NCBI GenBank assembly: GCA_013373445.1
Contig: JABXHV010000009.1
Span: 1-55,787 of the forward strand
Length of the DNA stretch: 55,787 nt
Origin: Paracoccaceae bacterium
Lineage (GTDB): Bacteria > Pseudomonadota > Alphaproteobacteria > Rhizobiales > Stappiaceae
Reading direction: 5' to 3'
In this document: positions 1 through 8,088 of the stretch, one piece after another
How the letters are laid out: each line of letters opens with the position of its first letter
Position numbering within the stretch: the stretch's first letter is position 1
The notes under the pieces: generated by a model
Seen by the model: only the letters and a program-made list of their open reading frames with translations
Databases searched by the model: none
Told to the model about the DNA's origin: nothing
Translations under genes and position numbers: made by a program

Positions 1-476
1 ATCGACGGGATCAGGTAGCCGGACGTTGAGTTTGGATCACCAAATCCGAAGGTCTTGCCCTTCATCTCTTCAAGGGAGCCGATTTCACTGTCGACGCGAG
101 CAAAACCAATAGAATAGTAGCCGTATCCGCCATCGTTGTTGACCTTGACCAGAACAGGATCAACAGCGTCCGGGTCTGTCAGGTAAACCTTGGCGTAACC
201 GGAAGCGCCGAGCCATGCCATGTCGAGGTTTCCGCCAAGAAGACCCTCGATAACACCGTTATAGTCAGCTGGAGCGAACAACTTGACTGGAACACCAAGA
301 AGGTCAGCTGCCTTTGTTTCGAGGCATTCGTAAGCGCGCAGGCGGTCAGAAGCGTTTTCGCCGCCAAGGATACCAATGCGGAATTCTGAAATCTGGTCCT
401 GAGCAACTGCAGAGGAAACATTCAGAGCGAGAGCGCTTGTTGCAGCAAGTACAGCAACTTTGGAAAAGAGTTTCAT
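1..476 (-). CDS. phnD: Phosphonate ABC transporter substrate-binding protein, C-terminus beyond window
   Basis: This is the periplasmic binding protein of a phosphonate-type importer; about 158 codons are visible and the rest lies off the left edge. The start ATG is at 476 and begins a signal peptide (MKLFSKVAVLAATSALALNV, cleavage expected near AVAQ). The mature part carries the PhnD hallmarks FRIGILGGEN, LFAPADYNGVIEGL and GFGDPNSTSGYL, the last two belonging to the ligand-binding cleft. It lies 51 nt downstream of phnC on the same strand, the usual phnC-phnD order, so phnE genes are expected further left. It should share the Pho-box promoter in front of phnC. Confidence 0.92.
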   Translation of the reverse strand, partial: MKLFSKVAVLAATSALALNVSSAVAQDQISEFRIGILGGENASDRLRAYECLETKAADLLGVPVKLFAPADYNGVIEGLLGGNLDMAWLGASGYAKVYLTDPDAVDPVLVKVNNDGGYGYYSIGFARVDSEIGSLEEMKGKTFGFGDPNSTSGYLIPS

Positions 477-527
477 CAGGGATACTCCCAAGAATTGAAA
501 AGAGTGACCTTCACTTCCGGCCGCAGG

Positions 528-1349
528 TCATCCTGCAACCGCAGCCGCCGGCGTCACCGAACCGACTGGATGGGGTGTTTCAATGGACGTCGACGTTGCC
601 GCTTCGTTGAAGCTTTCGTCAGCGCCATAGATCTCGCGTGCTGCGGCAGTCGTCAGCTCTTCAGGCAAACCATCAAAGACGACGGCGCCATCGCGCATAC
701 CGATGACACGGTCGCAATAGGTGCGTGCTGTATCGAGTGTGTGGAGATTGCAGATGACGATCTTATTGTCCTGCTCATGGATCTCCCTAAGGCTGTCCAT
801 CACGATCTTGGCATTCATGGGATCGAGCGACGCAATCGGTTCGTCTGCGAGAATTATCTGGGGTTCCTGGACCAAAGCACGGGCAATCGCCACGCGCTGT
901 TGCTGACCGCCGGACAAGGCCTCAGCGCGCTTGGCCGATTCATGGGCGATCCCGAGACGGTCCAGTGCATTCAAAGCACGGTTCACATCTTCAGCGCTGA
1001 AGACATTGAACATGCTCTTGAGCGTGGAATGAGCGTTCAAACGCCCCAGCATCACATTCGTCACGACATCAAGGCGTGGCACCAAATTGAATTGCTGAAA
1101 CACCATGGCACAATCGCGCTGCCAGCGGCGCATGGAGGCGCCCTTCAGACACAAGACATCCTGACTTTGAAAGTTGATCTGACCCGATGTGGCTGGCGTC
1201 AGGCGGTTGATCATGCGCAGAAGCGTTGATTTGCCTGCACCTGAGCGACCGATGATTCCAACCATCTGAGGTTTCTCAATCGCGAAGCTAACCCTCTTGA
1301 CCGCTGGACGCGTTCCAAAGACCTTCGTTACATTCTCAAAATCTAGCAC
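528..1349 (-). CDS. phnC: Phosphonate ABC transporter ATP-binding protein
   Basis: This ATPase energises phosphonate uptake with PhnD and PhnE at the inner membrane. It has Walker [10 protein letters not shown], the Q-loop [12 protein letters not shown], the signature [15 protein letters not shown], and Walker [14 protein letters not shown]. The reading frame is open up to an ATG at 1394, but that ATG is only 6 nt from a Pho box whose promoter would start transcription inside the frame. I therefore prefer the GTG at 1349, which follows AGGG with about 5 nt spacing and begins [12 protein letters not shown], where family proteins normally begin; this gives 273 residues. The C-terminus carries an alanine/threonine-rich tail after the ABC domain. 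Confidence 0.92.
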   Translation of the reverse strand: MLDFENVTKVFGTRPAVKRVSFAIEKPQMVGIIGRSGAGKSTLLRMINRLTPATSGQINFQSQDVLCLKGASMRRWQRDCAMVFQQFNLVPRLDVVTNVMLGRLNAHSTLKSMFNVFSAEDVNRALNALDRLGIAHESAKRAEALSGGQQQRVAIARALVQEPQIILADEPIASLDPMNAKIVMDSLREIHEQDNKIVICNLHTLDTARTYCDRVIGMRDGAVVFDGLPEELTTAAAREIYGADESFNEAATSTSIETPHPVGSVTPAAAVAG

Positions 1350-1400
1350 CGTAGCCCTGCCACTGCATTTCTTCGTTGCTGCGACAAGAGCCATGAGCTT

Positions 1401-1418
1401 GTTACAGCAAGATGACAG
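1401..1418 (-). promoter_or_regulatory. Pho box (PhoB operator) in front of phnC
   Basis: Read on the minus strand this is CTGTCAT-CTTG-CTGTAAC, two 7-bp direct repeats with a 4-bp spacer, close to the known PhoB box. It sits directly before phnC, a typical phosphate-starvation target. In PhoB promoters the box replaces the -35 element, so the transcript should start roughly 20 nt further left. Confidence 0.75.
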
Positions 1419-1857
1419 AGAGCCAGTTTGGGCTTTTCTTCTTCGCTAGCTCAGCACCCAAGAGCTTCTCAAAATACAGGGAAGCGGCGATCCGACGCCG
1501 TTCGATGGATATTTTTTTATTATTGATTTCAGATATTTAGAAAAATGACCTGGGTAGAGATCTAAACGGCTTGGGGAAAAGGCTTGAAGCTTGAAGTCCT
1601 CAAACTGTTTTCCGCCAAGACCGCAGAGTAAGCGACTCACCGCTTTTTCCCGCGTGACCCGCCCGCTTCAAGATTATCGAATTGAGCTGCAAATGCGATC
1701 AACAACTCGCGACAAGTTCTAGATGATCACAGGACTGTGATCGTGCTATACTTGCATTCAACAATGAATACGTTAACGCATGAGCAAGGCTATTTGTCTA
1801 AGACTGCAGTTGGGAATCTGCATTTTCAACGATGATTGACGCGAAGAGGGGATATAC
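1419..1857. other. Divergent intergenic region with a small inverted repeat
   Basis: This 439-nt gap separates the leftward phn genes from the rightward L,D-transpeptidase gene. I see no convincing gene in it. At 1725-1742 there is a perfect 6-bp inverted repeat, GATCAC-AGGACT-GTGATC, about 115 nt before the transpeptidase start, which could be an operator. The region around 1505-1550 is AT-rich. Confidence 0.4.
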
Positions 1858-2451
1858 ATGCTGAAAAGCATTCTGGCAGCGCTGGTGGTTGCCTTTACAT
1901 TTTCCAGTTTTGCTGCCCACGCGGGACCGGGCGGCAAGTTCTATGATCCAGAGACGAAGCAATGGGTGACATATGGACCGTCCTATGGCGGCAAGTCTCC
2001 CGTAAAGCGTAAAAAAGTCAGATACGAAAGCAAGTATAAGCCTGGAACCATCGTGGTCGATACTGGGGAACGTCGCCTTTATCGCATCATGGAAGGTGGC
2101 AAGGCCATGCGCTATGGCATTGGCGTCGGCAAGACAGGTTTTCAGTGGGGCGGAACGCACCGCATTACGCGCAAGGCTGAATGGCCGGGCTGGACCCCTC
2201 CTCCGCAAATGCGCGCACGTGAACGTGCTAAAGGCCGCATCCTTCCAGCACATATGCCAGGAGGACCAAACAATCCACTTGGCGCACGCGCTTTGTACAT
2301 CGGCAGCACACTCTATCGCGTGCACGGTACAAACCAGCCATGGACCATCGGCAGCGCCGTGTCTTCAGGCTGTATTCGCCTGGCGAACGAAGATGTCATT
2401 CACCTCTACAAGAGCGTGAATGTCGGCGACCGAATTGTCGTGAAGCGCTAA
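1858..2451 (+). CDS. L,D-transpeptidase (YkuD domain), secreted
   Basis: This 197-residue protein has an N-terminal signal peptide (residues 1-22, ending AAHA) and a YkuD catalytic domain, which makes 3-3 cross-links in peptidoglycan or attaches proteins to it. Active-site residues are visible as His156 (YRVHGTNQPW) and Cys172 in SSGCIRL, matching the HxGT...SxGC(I/V)R pattern. The segment between the signal and the domain is basic (KSPVKRKKVRYESKYKPG), as in many alphaproteobacterial YbiS/ErfK homologues. It is a single gene, ended by a strong hairpin shared with the convergent DUF971 gene. Confidence 0.9.
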   Translation: MLKSILAALVVAFTFSSFAAHAGPGGKFYDPETKQWVTYGPSYGGKSPVKRKKVRYESKYKPGTIVVDTGERRLYRIMEGGKAMRYGIGVGKTGFQWGGTHRITRKAEWPGWTPPPQMRARERAKGRILPAHMPGGPNNPLGARALYIGSTLYRVHGTNQPWTIGSAVSSGCIRLANEDVIHLYKSVNVGDRIVVKR

Positions 2452-2470
2452 CTTCTAACTCCTAAAGTCG

Positions 2471-2500
2471 AAAAAGCCGGCCCTAGGGCCGGCTTTTTTT
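2471..2500. terminator. Bidirectional rho-independent terminator
   Basis: AAAAAGCCGGCC-CTAG-GGCCGG is followed by CTTTTTTT, so the stem has an A-run on one side and a T-run on the other and can end transcription from both the transpeptidase gene and the convergent DUF971 gene. Confidence 0.92.
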
Positions 2501-2516
2501 GTGCTTTTCAGACCTG

Positions 2517-2882
2517 TCAGCCGCGGCCAAGAGACTTTTCATCCAGCTCAGCCAAATAGCGCTTCCACAGATCGTCGCGCTGATGCGCAAGCTCTAGAAA
2601 ATAGGCCCACGTGTAAATGCCGGAATTATGCATGTCGTCGAAATGGATTTTGACCGCATAGTTGCCGACTGGCTCGATTTTCATGATCTCGACGTTGCGT
2701 TTTCCCGGTACAGTCTTGCGCTGACCTGGCCCGTGCCCCTGGACTTCTGCAGATGGAGAGCAGACACGCAGAAATTCGGCGCTGTACTCATGAACCTCTC
2801 CATTGTCGAAACTCACGTGAAGCGTTTTCTTGTCGCTCTCGACTCTCAACTCCGTCGGCCAGACCTTGGGTTCTTGTGACAT
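2517..2882 (-). CDS. DUF971 (GBBH-like N-terminal) domain protein
   Basis: This 121-residue protein consists almost entirely of a DUF971 domain, the fold also found at the N-terminus of gamma-butyrobetaine hydroxylase and at the C-terminus of the plant Fe-S scaffold HCF101. Recognisable segments are WPTELRVESDKKTLHVSFDN, YSAEFLRVCSPSAEVQGHG, and NYAVKIHFDDMHNSGIYTW near the end. It follows the photolyase gene on the same strand after 47 nt and is probably co-transcribed with it. The function of stand-alone DUF971 proteins is not established; a link to Fe-S cluster handling is suggested by the HCF101 fusion and by the presence of apbC about 5 kb away. Confidence 0.82.
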   Translation of the reverse strand: MSQEPKVWPTELRVESDKKTLHVSFDNGEVHEYSAEFLRVCSPSAEVQGHGPGQRKTVPGKRNVEIMKIEPVGNYAVKIHFDDMHNSGIYTWAYFLELAHQRDDLWKRYLAELDEKSLGRG

Positions 2883-2929
2883 CTCAGCTCCTGCCCCTGC
2901 GGGAAATATTGTGCTTCTTGCGCAACTTG

Positions 2930-4375
2930 TTATCCATCCGATTGTCTGGTGTTTGACGCCGCCTTTACAGCTTCATATCCATCCAGGGCGTCCTTTCGGG
3001 CCGTCGCATGATCAACGATTGGCGACGGATAGGTCCTTCCCAGATCAATAGCCGCGGCCTCAAGCTTTTCGGCAGGGGCGTCAAACGGCGCATGCAGGTA
3101 TTTTGTCTCCAAGTCTTTCAGTTCGGGCACCCACTTGCGAACATAGTCGCCGTTGGGATCAAACTTTGCCCCCTGAATCATCGGATTAAAGATACGAAAG
3201 AAGGGTGCGGCATCGGCGCCGCTTCCCGCCACCCACTGCCAGCTGGCGGAATTATTCGCCAGATCCGCATCGACGAGCGTGTCCCGGAACCAGGCCTCGC
3301 CCTCTTTCCATGAAATGCCCAAATGCTTGATCAGGAAGCTGGCCACAATCATCCGCACACGGTTGTGCATGTATCCAGTCTGCCAGAGTTCGCGCATTCC
3401 AGCATCCACGATCGGGTAGCCAGTCTGACCCTTTTGCCACGCCGTCAAATAGGTCTCATTGGCGCTCCAGGGATAGGCATCGAAAGAGCTGCGCCAATTG
3501 CGCCACGGCAACTCCGGAAACTCGTACAAAATATGATGAGAAAACTCGCGCCAAACGATCTCCGAAAGGAATTTCCATCCATCCTTGGAGACTTCTGGTG
3601 TGGCCGCCATTTCATCTTGGACCTGACGCCAAATCTGCCGTGACGAAATCTCGCCAAAGTGCAGGTGCGGTGATAGGCGCGACACATTGGGACAGTCGGG
3701 ACGGTCGCGCAGGGTCTTGTAGTCCTCGAGATCGTTCTTCAGGAACTCATGCAGCCGTTGCTGTGCGCCCTTCTCCCCGACACTCCAAAGCTCATTCCAG
3801 CCTTGCGCCCAGTCCGGATTTTCCGGCAAGAGCTTCAGGTCCGCCAAGGTTTGACCTTCAGAACAGTCCTTGATCCGAAGCTTTTCCGGCGCAGGCAGCG
3901 GCGGATCAATGTCACGGTCCTTCACCGCATTCCAGAACGGCGAATAGACCTTGAAGGGACCGCCGTTTTTTGTTCGCACTTCCCAAGGCTCGAACAGCAA
4001 TGCGGAGTTGAAGCTCTTAACCTCAAGCTCCATATCCCGTAGGTCGCTCTTTATCTGGGTATCGCGCTCAATCGCGTGACCATCGTAACAGCGGTTCCAA
4101 AACACCGCTCCTGCCCCGACCGTCCGGGCCAGATCCGGAATCACATGACGCGCGTCACCTCTCAGCAGGACCAACGAACCCAGGGTTTTCTCCAACGCTT
4201 CCAGGCTGTGATGCAGCCACCACTGACTGGCACCGCCAAGAGGATGGACGTTTCCGGTTTCACTGGCGTCCTCATAAACAAACACAGGCACCACGGGCCC
4301 AAGCTTTGCAGCTTCGAAAAGTGCCGGATTATCGGCAACCCTGAGATCTTGGCGAAACCACACGAGTGTTGTCAT
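2930..4375 (-). CDS. phrB: Deoxyribodipyrimidine photo-lyase (cryptochrome/photolyase family)
   Basis: This 481-residue flavoprotein repairs UV-induced cyclobutane pyrimidine dimers using light. The N-terminal antenna domain starts TTLVWFRQDLRVADNPAL. The C-terminal FAD domain shows WREFSHHILYEFPEL, GYPIVDAGMRELWQTGYMHN, RMIVASFLIKHL and NNSASWQWVAGSG, all signature segments of class I CPD photolyases. The frame is open to 4447, but the ATG at 4375 gives the family's normal N-terminus and has AAAGG about 7 nt before it. The gene is divergent from moaA and probably forms an operon with the DUF971 gene. Confidence 0.95.
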   Translation of the reverse strand: MTTLVWFRQDLRVADNPALFEAAKLGPVVPVFVYEDASETGNVHPLGGASQWWLHHSLEALEKTLGSLVLLRGDARHVIPDLARTVGAGAVFWNRCYDGHAIERDTQIKSDLRDMELEVKSFNSALLFEPWEVRTKNGGPFKVYSPFWNAVKDRDIDPPLPAPEKLRIKDCSEGQTLADLKLLPENPDWAQGWNELWSVGEKGAQQRLHEFLKNDLEDYKTLRDRPDCPNVSRLSPHLHFGEISSRQIWRQVQDEMAATPEVSKDGWKFLSEIVWREFSHHILYEFPELPWRNWRSSFDAYPWSANETYLTAWQKGQTGYPIVDAGMRELWQTGYMHNRVRMIVASFLIKHLGISWKEGEAWFRDTLVDADLANNSASWQWVAGSGADAAPFFRIFNPMIQGAKFDPNGDYVRKWVPELKDLETKYLHAPFDAPAEKLEAAAIDLGRTYPSPIVDHATARKDALDGYEAVKAASNTRQSDG

Positions 4376-4523
4376 GACAGCCTTTGCGTTGGCATTCGAT
4401 AGAAAACTTGAGCTGCAAGGAGTAGATGAGGACTGACGCAGGATCAATGTTTGTTGGCGCTATCGCTCCGCATTCCACCAGCGATCGTCAAGGTCTGATT
4501 GTTTCACTACCTCGTGTCTTGCG

Positions 4524-4603
4524 CTGCCCAGTACAATTGGGCAGATTGGCAAGTCCGGTCATGGAACCGGTCAAGTGGCACCTCACCTTCTCGGAGAAGT
4601 GGA
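4524..4603 (+). promoter_or_regulatory. Structured moaA leader with three hairpins
   Basis: Three consecutive potential stem-loops precede moaA. CTGCCCA/TGGGCAG pairs at 4524-4530 and 4538-4544. CCGGT/ACCGG pairs at 4555-4559 and 4566-4570. CTTCT-CGG-AGAAG lies at about 4587-4600, and its right arm includes the GGAG ribosome-binding site. Sequestration of the ribosome-binding site suggests translational control. The Moco riboswitch is known from moaA leaders, but I cannot match this one to its consensus by eye. Confidence 0.4.
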
Positions 4604-5683
4604 ATGACAATCAAGACGGACATTGCGCCTACAGGCGCCCAGGACGCAGATGATGCGGCCCCTCTGTCCGGCCATTCAGCTTCCGCTCCGAGCATGATCG
4701 ATCCCTTTGGGCGTGCGGTGACCTACCTGCGCGTTTCCGTGACTGATCGTTGCGATTTTAGATGCGTCTATTGCATGGCCGAAAACATGACATTCCTGCC
4801 AAAGCGGGAAGTTCTTTCGCTGGAAGAACTCGACAGGCTCTGCACGACATTCATTGAAAAAGGCGTTCGAAAACTCAGGTTGACCGGTGGAGAACCGCTG
4901 GTGCGCAAGAACATCATGAGTTTGATCCGCAACCTCTCTCGTCACATCAAAAGTGGCGCGCTTGAGGAACTGACGGTGACCACCAATGGGAGTCAGCTTG
5001 CAAAGCTGGCTGGAGAACTTGTCGACAATGGCGTTCGGCGGATCAACGTTTCTCTGGACACACTCAACCCGGATCGGTTCAAGCAAATCACCCGCTGGGG
5101 AGAACTCGACAAGGTTTTGAACGGCATTGAGGCTGCAAAAGCGGCTGGCTTGCAGGTCAAGATCAACATGGTGGCACTGAAAAATGCCAATGATCATGAA
5201 ATCGTCCCGATGATGGAATGGTGCCATGCCAATGGCCATGATTTGACACTGATCGAGACCATGCCGCTTGGCGAGATCGATGAAGATCGTACAGATCAGT
5301 ATTTGCCGTTGTCGCAGGTGCGCAGCCAACTCTCCGAGCGCTTTACCTTGAACGACATCCCTTACAAGACTGGTGGTCCTGCCCGCTACGTGAACGTAAA
5401 AGAAACCGGCGGACGTCTGGGGTTCATTACCCCGATGACCCACAATTTTTGTGAGAGCTGCAACCGCGTACGGGTGACATGTACCGGTCAGCTCTACATG
5501 TGCCTTGGCCAAGACGACATGCGGGATTTGCGTGCGCCGCTGCGGGCTTCTGAAGGCAATGAGCTTTTATCTCAGGCGATCGACGAAGCTATTTCCCGCA
5601 AGCCGAAAGGCCATGATTTTGTGATTGGTAGGAACAAGGGCCCGGCAGCTGTCGCCCGGCACATGAGCGTGACGGGGGGATAG
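4604..5683 (+). CDS. moaA: GTP 3',8-cyclase MoaA
   Basis: This radical-SAM enzyme converts GTP to 3',8-cyclo-GTP, the first step of molybdenum cofactor synthesis. The SAM cluster motif is Cys50-x3-Cys54-x2-Cys57 ([10 protein letters not shown]). The second cluster is Cys283-x2-Cys286-x13-Cys300 near the C-terminus, and the protein ends in the conserved Gly-Gly (SVTGG) needed for activity. I chose the ATG at 4604 (359 residues) because GGAG lies 8 nt upstream; the frame is open to 4499. About 30 residues precede the conserved core, a longer N-terminus than in E. coli. mobA lies 5.2 kb downstream but in a separate unit. Confidence 0.96.
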   Translation: MTIKTDIAPTGAQDADDAAPLSGHSASAPSMIDPFGRAVTYLRVSVTDRCDFRCVYCMAENMTFLPKREVLSLEELDRLCTTFIEKGVRKLRLTGGEPLVRKNIMSLIRNLSRHIKSGALEELTVTTNGSQLAKLAGELVDNGVRRINVSLDTLNPDRFKQITRWGELDKVLNGIEAAKAAGLQVKINMVALKNANDHEIVPMMEWCHANGHDLTLIETMPLGEIDEDRTDQYLPLSQVRSQLSERFTLNDIPYKTGGPARYVNVKETGGRLGFITPMTHNFCESCNRVRVTCTGQLYMCLGQDDMRDLRAPLRASEGNELLSQAIDEAISRKPKGHDFVIGRNKGPAAVARHMSVTGG

Positions 5684-5704
5684 ATCTCATCCTTGGACTG
5701 ATAG

Positions 5705-6964
5705 CTAGCGCACATCGAATTCTTGCTGGTTTCGGCTCTCCGCATGGCCGGCAAACACGATCGCCCCACCTGCCAGAATGGACAAAATCAGCATTTCCCA
5801 GATCAGTGGCCAGGGTGAACCGTCCCACATTTCTTTTGAGACCAGCCAGGCGGAGATAGCGTTGAAGATCGCACCTGCGCCAAACTGCATACTCGCAGCC
5901 AGACCCGATGCTGCTCCGACCCGCTCGGGCAAGGCGCTCACAGCCCCGGACAAGGCGCTTGGCAACAGCATTCCGCTGCCAATTCCCAAGATGAACATTG
6001 GCAGAAACAGATCCAGCGGGCTTTTCCCGACAAGATAAATCAACAGGGCAGCAAGAACGATCGACAAGGTGTTCAAAAGCGCGCCGAGAATGATCATCCG
6101 CATCACGCCGAGCCGTGCAGCCAGCCGGCCGGTAAGGCCATTGCCGATGATGTAGCCGGATGCGATGAACACGACATAAAAGCCGACATGCAGAGGCTCA
6201 AGGTCGTAGTACTGCGACGCAATGTATGGAAAGGCACCAAGGAAGCAGAAATAAACGGCAGACGTGAGCATCGCGGTTGATGCATAGCCCCAAAAAACCG
6301 GCTTGGACATGACATCCCGATATCCGCGCAAGATGCCCCTGAAACCTTCACCCTGATGCTGATGTAAATTGGTTTCCGGCAAGTACAAAGCGGTGGTCAT
6401 CAACACCGCAGCTCCCAGCACAGCCATGACGTAAAACCCGCCAATCCAACCAACACTTTCCTGAAGAAACCCTCCGATCAGCGGCCCGGCCAGCGGTCCG
6501 AGGGTCATGCCCATGGTGACATATCCGATCATACTGGCTGCGTGCTCTCGGTCATAAACGTCGCGAATGATCGCACGACCGAGGCTAAGGCCCGTACAAC
6601 AGCCAAGCGCCTGAACAACACGCGCCATGATCAGCGTCTCGATATCGACCGCCATAAGGCACAGGAGACTGCCTACAGTGTAGATGCCCATGCCGAGAAC
6701 GACGATTGGACGGCGGCCGTATTTATCGGACAGCGGACCAACCACAAGCTGGAAAAGCGCAAGACCTGCAACGAAAAAGGAAATAGTTAGCTGTACCTGC
6801 GATGCGGTGGACTCAAACGTCTCAACCATGCTCGGAAGAGAAGGAAGGTAAACATTCATCGACACAGGAGCGACGGTGGCAATCGCTATCAAAACCAGCA
6901 CGTGTGGAGCGGGTGCCCCTGTTGAAGCCGGGCTATGCGAGGGATCTCGCGTCGTATCAGTCAA
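5705..6964 (-). CDS. MFS multidrug efflux transporter, Bcr/CflA type
   Basis: This 419-residue inner-membrane protein has about twelve hydrophobic segments and the drug:H+ antiporter-1 signature between helices 2 and 3 (GPLSDKYGRRPIVVLG). Helix 1 carries NVYLPSLPSM, typical of the Bcr/CflA branch, and the QALGCCTGLSLGRAIIRD and GPLAGPLIGGF segments fit motif C of exporters. It probably exports a small drug-like compound with proton exchange. The gene is convergent with moaA (21 nt between stops) and stands alone. Confidence 0.88.
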   Translation of the reverse strand: MTDTTRDPSHSPASTGAPAPHVLVLIAIATVAPVSMNVYLPSLPSMVETFESTASQVQLTISFFVAGLALFQLVVGPLSDKYGRRPIVVLGMGIYTVGSLLCLMAVDIETLIMARVVQALGCCTGLSLGRAIIRDVYDREHAASMIGYVTMGMTLGPLAGPLIGGFLQESVGWIGGFYVMAVLGAAVLMTTALYLPETNLHQHQGEGFRGILRGYRDVMSKPVFWGYASTAMLTSAVYFCFLGAFPYIASQYYDLEPLHVGFYVVFIASGYIIGNGLTGRLAARLGVMRMIILGALLNTLSIVLAALLIYLVGKSPLDLFLPMFILGIGSGMLLPSALSGAVSALPERVGAASGLAASMQFGAGAIFNAISAWLVSKEMWDGSPWPLIWEMLILSILAGGAIVFAGHAESRNQQEFDVR

Positions 6965-7026
6965 ATCAATCAGTCCGTTATCTCAAAATTCACGCTATGA
7001 ATATCGATCGCTCTACACAATCACAA

Positions 7027-7914
7027 CTAGATTTTTTTATACCGTTCCCGTTTTACGAGCTTCTGCTCGCGCCAAACGGTGTAAATGCCTGTCACTACAA
7101 CAATCGTTGTCCCAATCGCCGTATAGAGATCTGGAATTTCGTCCCAGATGAGAAATCCCAGCGTTACCGCCCATAAGATCGCGCTGTAGCGAAAAGGCGC
7201 GACGACGGAGAGATCGCCGGATCGCACCGACGCCGTGATGAAGACATAGCCAACTGTCAGAAAACTGGCGGCCAACATCAAAAGCCCCAGGCTTTGCGGA
7301 GTTACCGGTTCCCAGCCCTCGATGGCAGCAAAGACACCACCCAGAAGGCTGACCCAAATAGAGGTCATGAAGCTGATACCAAACGTGGGAATATGCTTGG
7401 GAACAAATCGGGTGGACAAATCGCGCGCCGTCATCGTGATGACCGCCCCTAAAACAACCAGGGACCAGATATCAAAGCCTTCGAGGCCGGGTCGTACAAT
7501 AATCAGCACACCACAGAAACCAACCAGAACAGCAGTCCATCGACGCCAACCGACCTGGCTGCCAAAGAAGATAGCCGCACCAGCAGTCACGGCCAAGGGC
7601 AACGCCTGAAGGATCGCCGTCGCATTGGCAATCGGCAAGTTCTTCAACGCCATGAGATATAAAACCGTCGATGCCACTTCAGAGATGCCTCGCAACAAAA
7701 CAAAGCGGTTTGCAAGATCCCGCCAGTTCGCAAAGACCCCGCGATAGAGGCAAATGGCACCAATCAACACAATGCAAAAAAGGCCGCGAATGAGAATGAT
7801 CTGTCCAAGCGGCAGATGCGTGGTTGTGAGCTTGACGAGGGTGTCGTTGACCACAAACCCGGCGGTTGCCAGCATCATTGCCGCAATTGCAAATCCATTC
7901 CCTAGAACGACCAC
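7027..7914 (-). CDS. EamA-family (DMT superfamily) transporter
   Basis: This is a ten-helix membrane protein made of two EamA repeats; landmarks are LPLGQIILIRGLFCIVLIG in the first repeat and VAPFRYSAILWAVTLGFLIW in the second. Such proteins move amino acids, nucleotides or other metabolites, usually outward; the substrate is not predictable here. The frame is open to a TTG at 8016, but I prefer the GTG at 7914, which has CGGAG six nt upstream and removes a hydrophilic tail not usual for the family, leaving 295 residues. It is a single leftward gene. Confidence 0.82.
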   Translation of the reverse strand: MVVLGNGFAIAAMMLATAGFVVNDTLVKLTTTHLPLGQIILIRGLFCIVLIGAICLYRGVFANWRDLANRFVLLRGISEVASTVLYLMALKNLPIANATAILQALPLAVTAGAAIFFGSQVGWRRWTAVLVGFCGVLIIVRPGLEGFDIWSLVVLGAVITMTARDLSTRFVPKHIPTFGISFMTSIWVSLLGGVFAAIEGWEPVTPQSLGLLMLAASFLTVGYVFITASVRSGDLSVVAPFRYSAILWAVTLGFLIWDEIPDLYTAIGTTIVVVTGIYTVWREQKLVKRERYKKI

Positions 7915-8088
7915 GCCGGGCTCCGTCTTCAGTTTCAAGCAATTCGGAGCCGTGTGAGCAGCAAAGATCGGGCTGCTGGCGCCATGGGAGAACAGGCTAA
8001 GACATTGAATCAACAAATTCGCAAAATGATTCAGATGTCTTGCCCAACAGCTTCATATTAAAGATATTTCTCAACTTGTCGCGTGGTT

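Noticed and set aside
495-1229. Long plus-strand frame opposite phnC
   Set aside because: phnC on the other strand has every ABC motif; the antisense frame has none. The same applies to the frames opposite cobT (20478-21179), moaA (4676-5512) and the histidine kinase gene.
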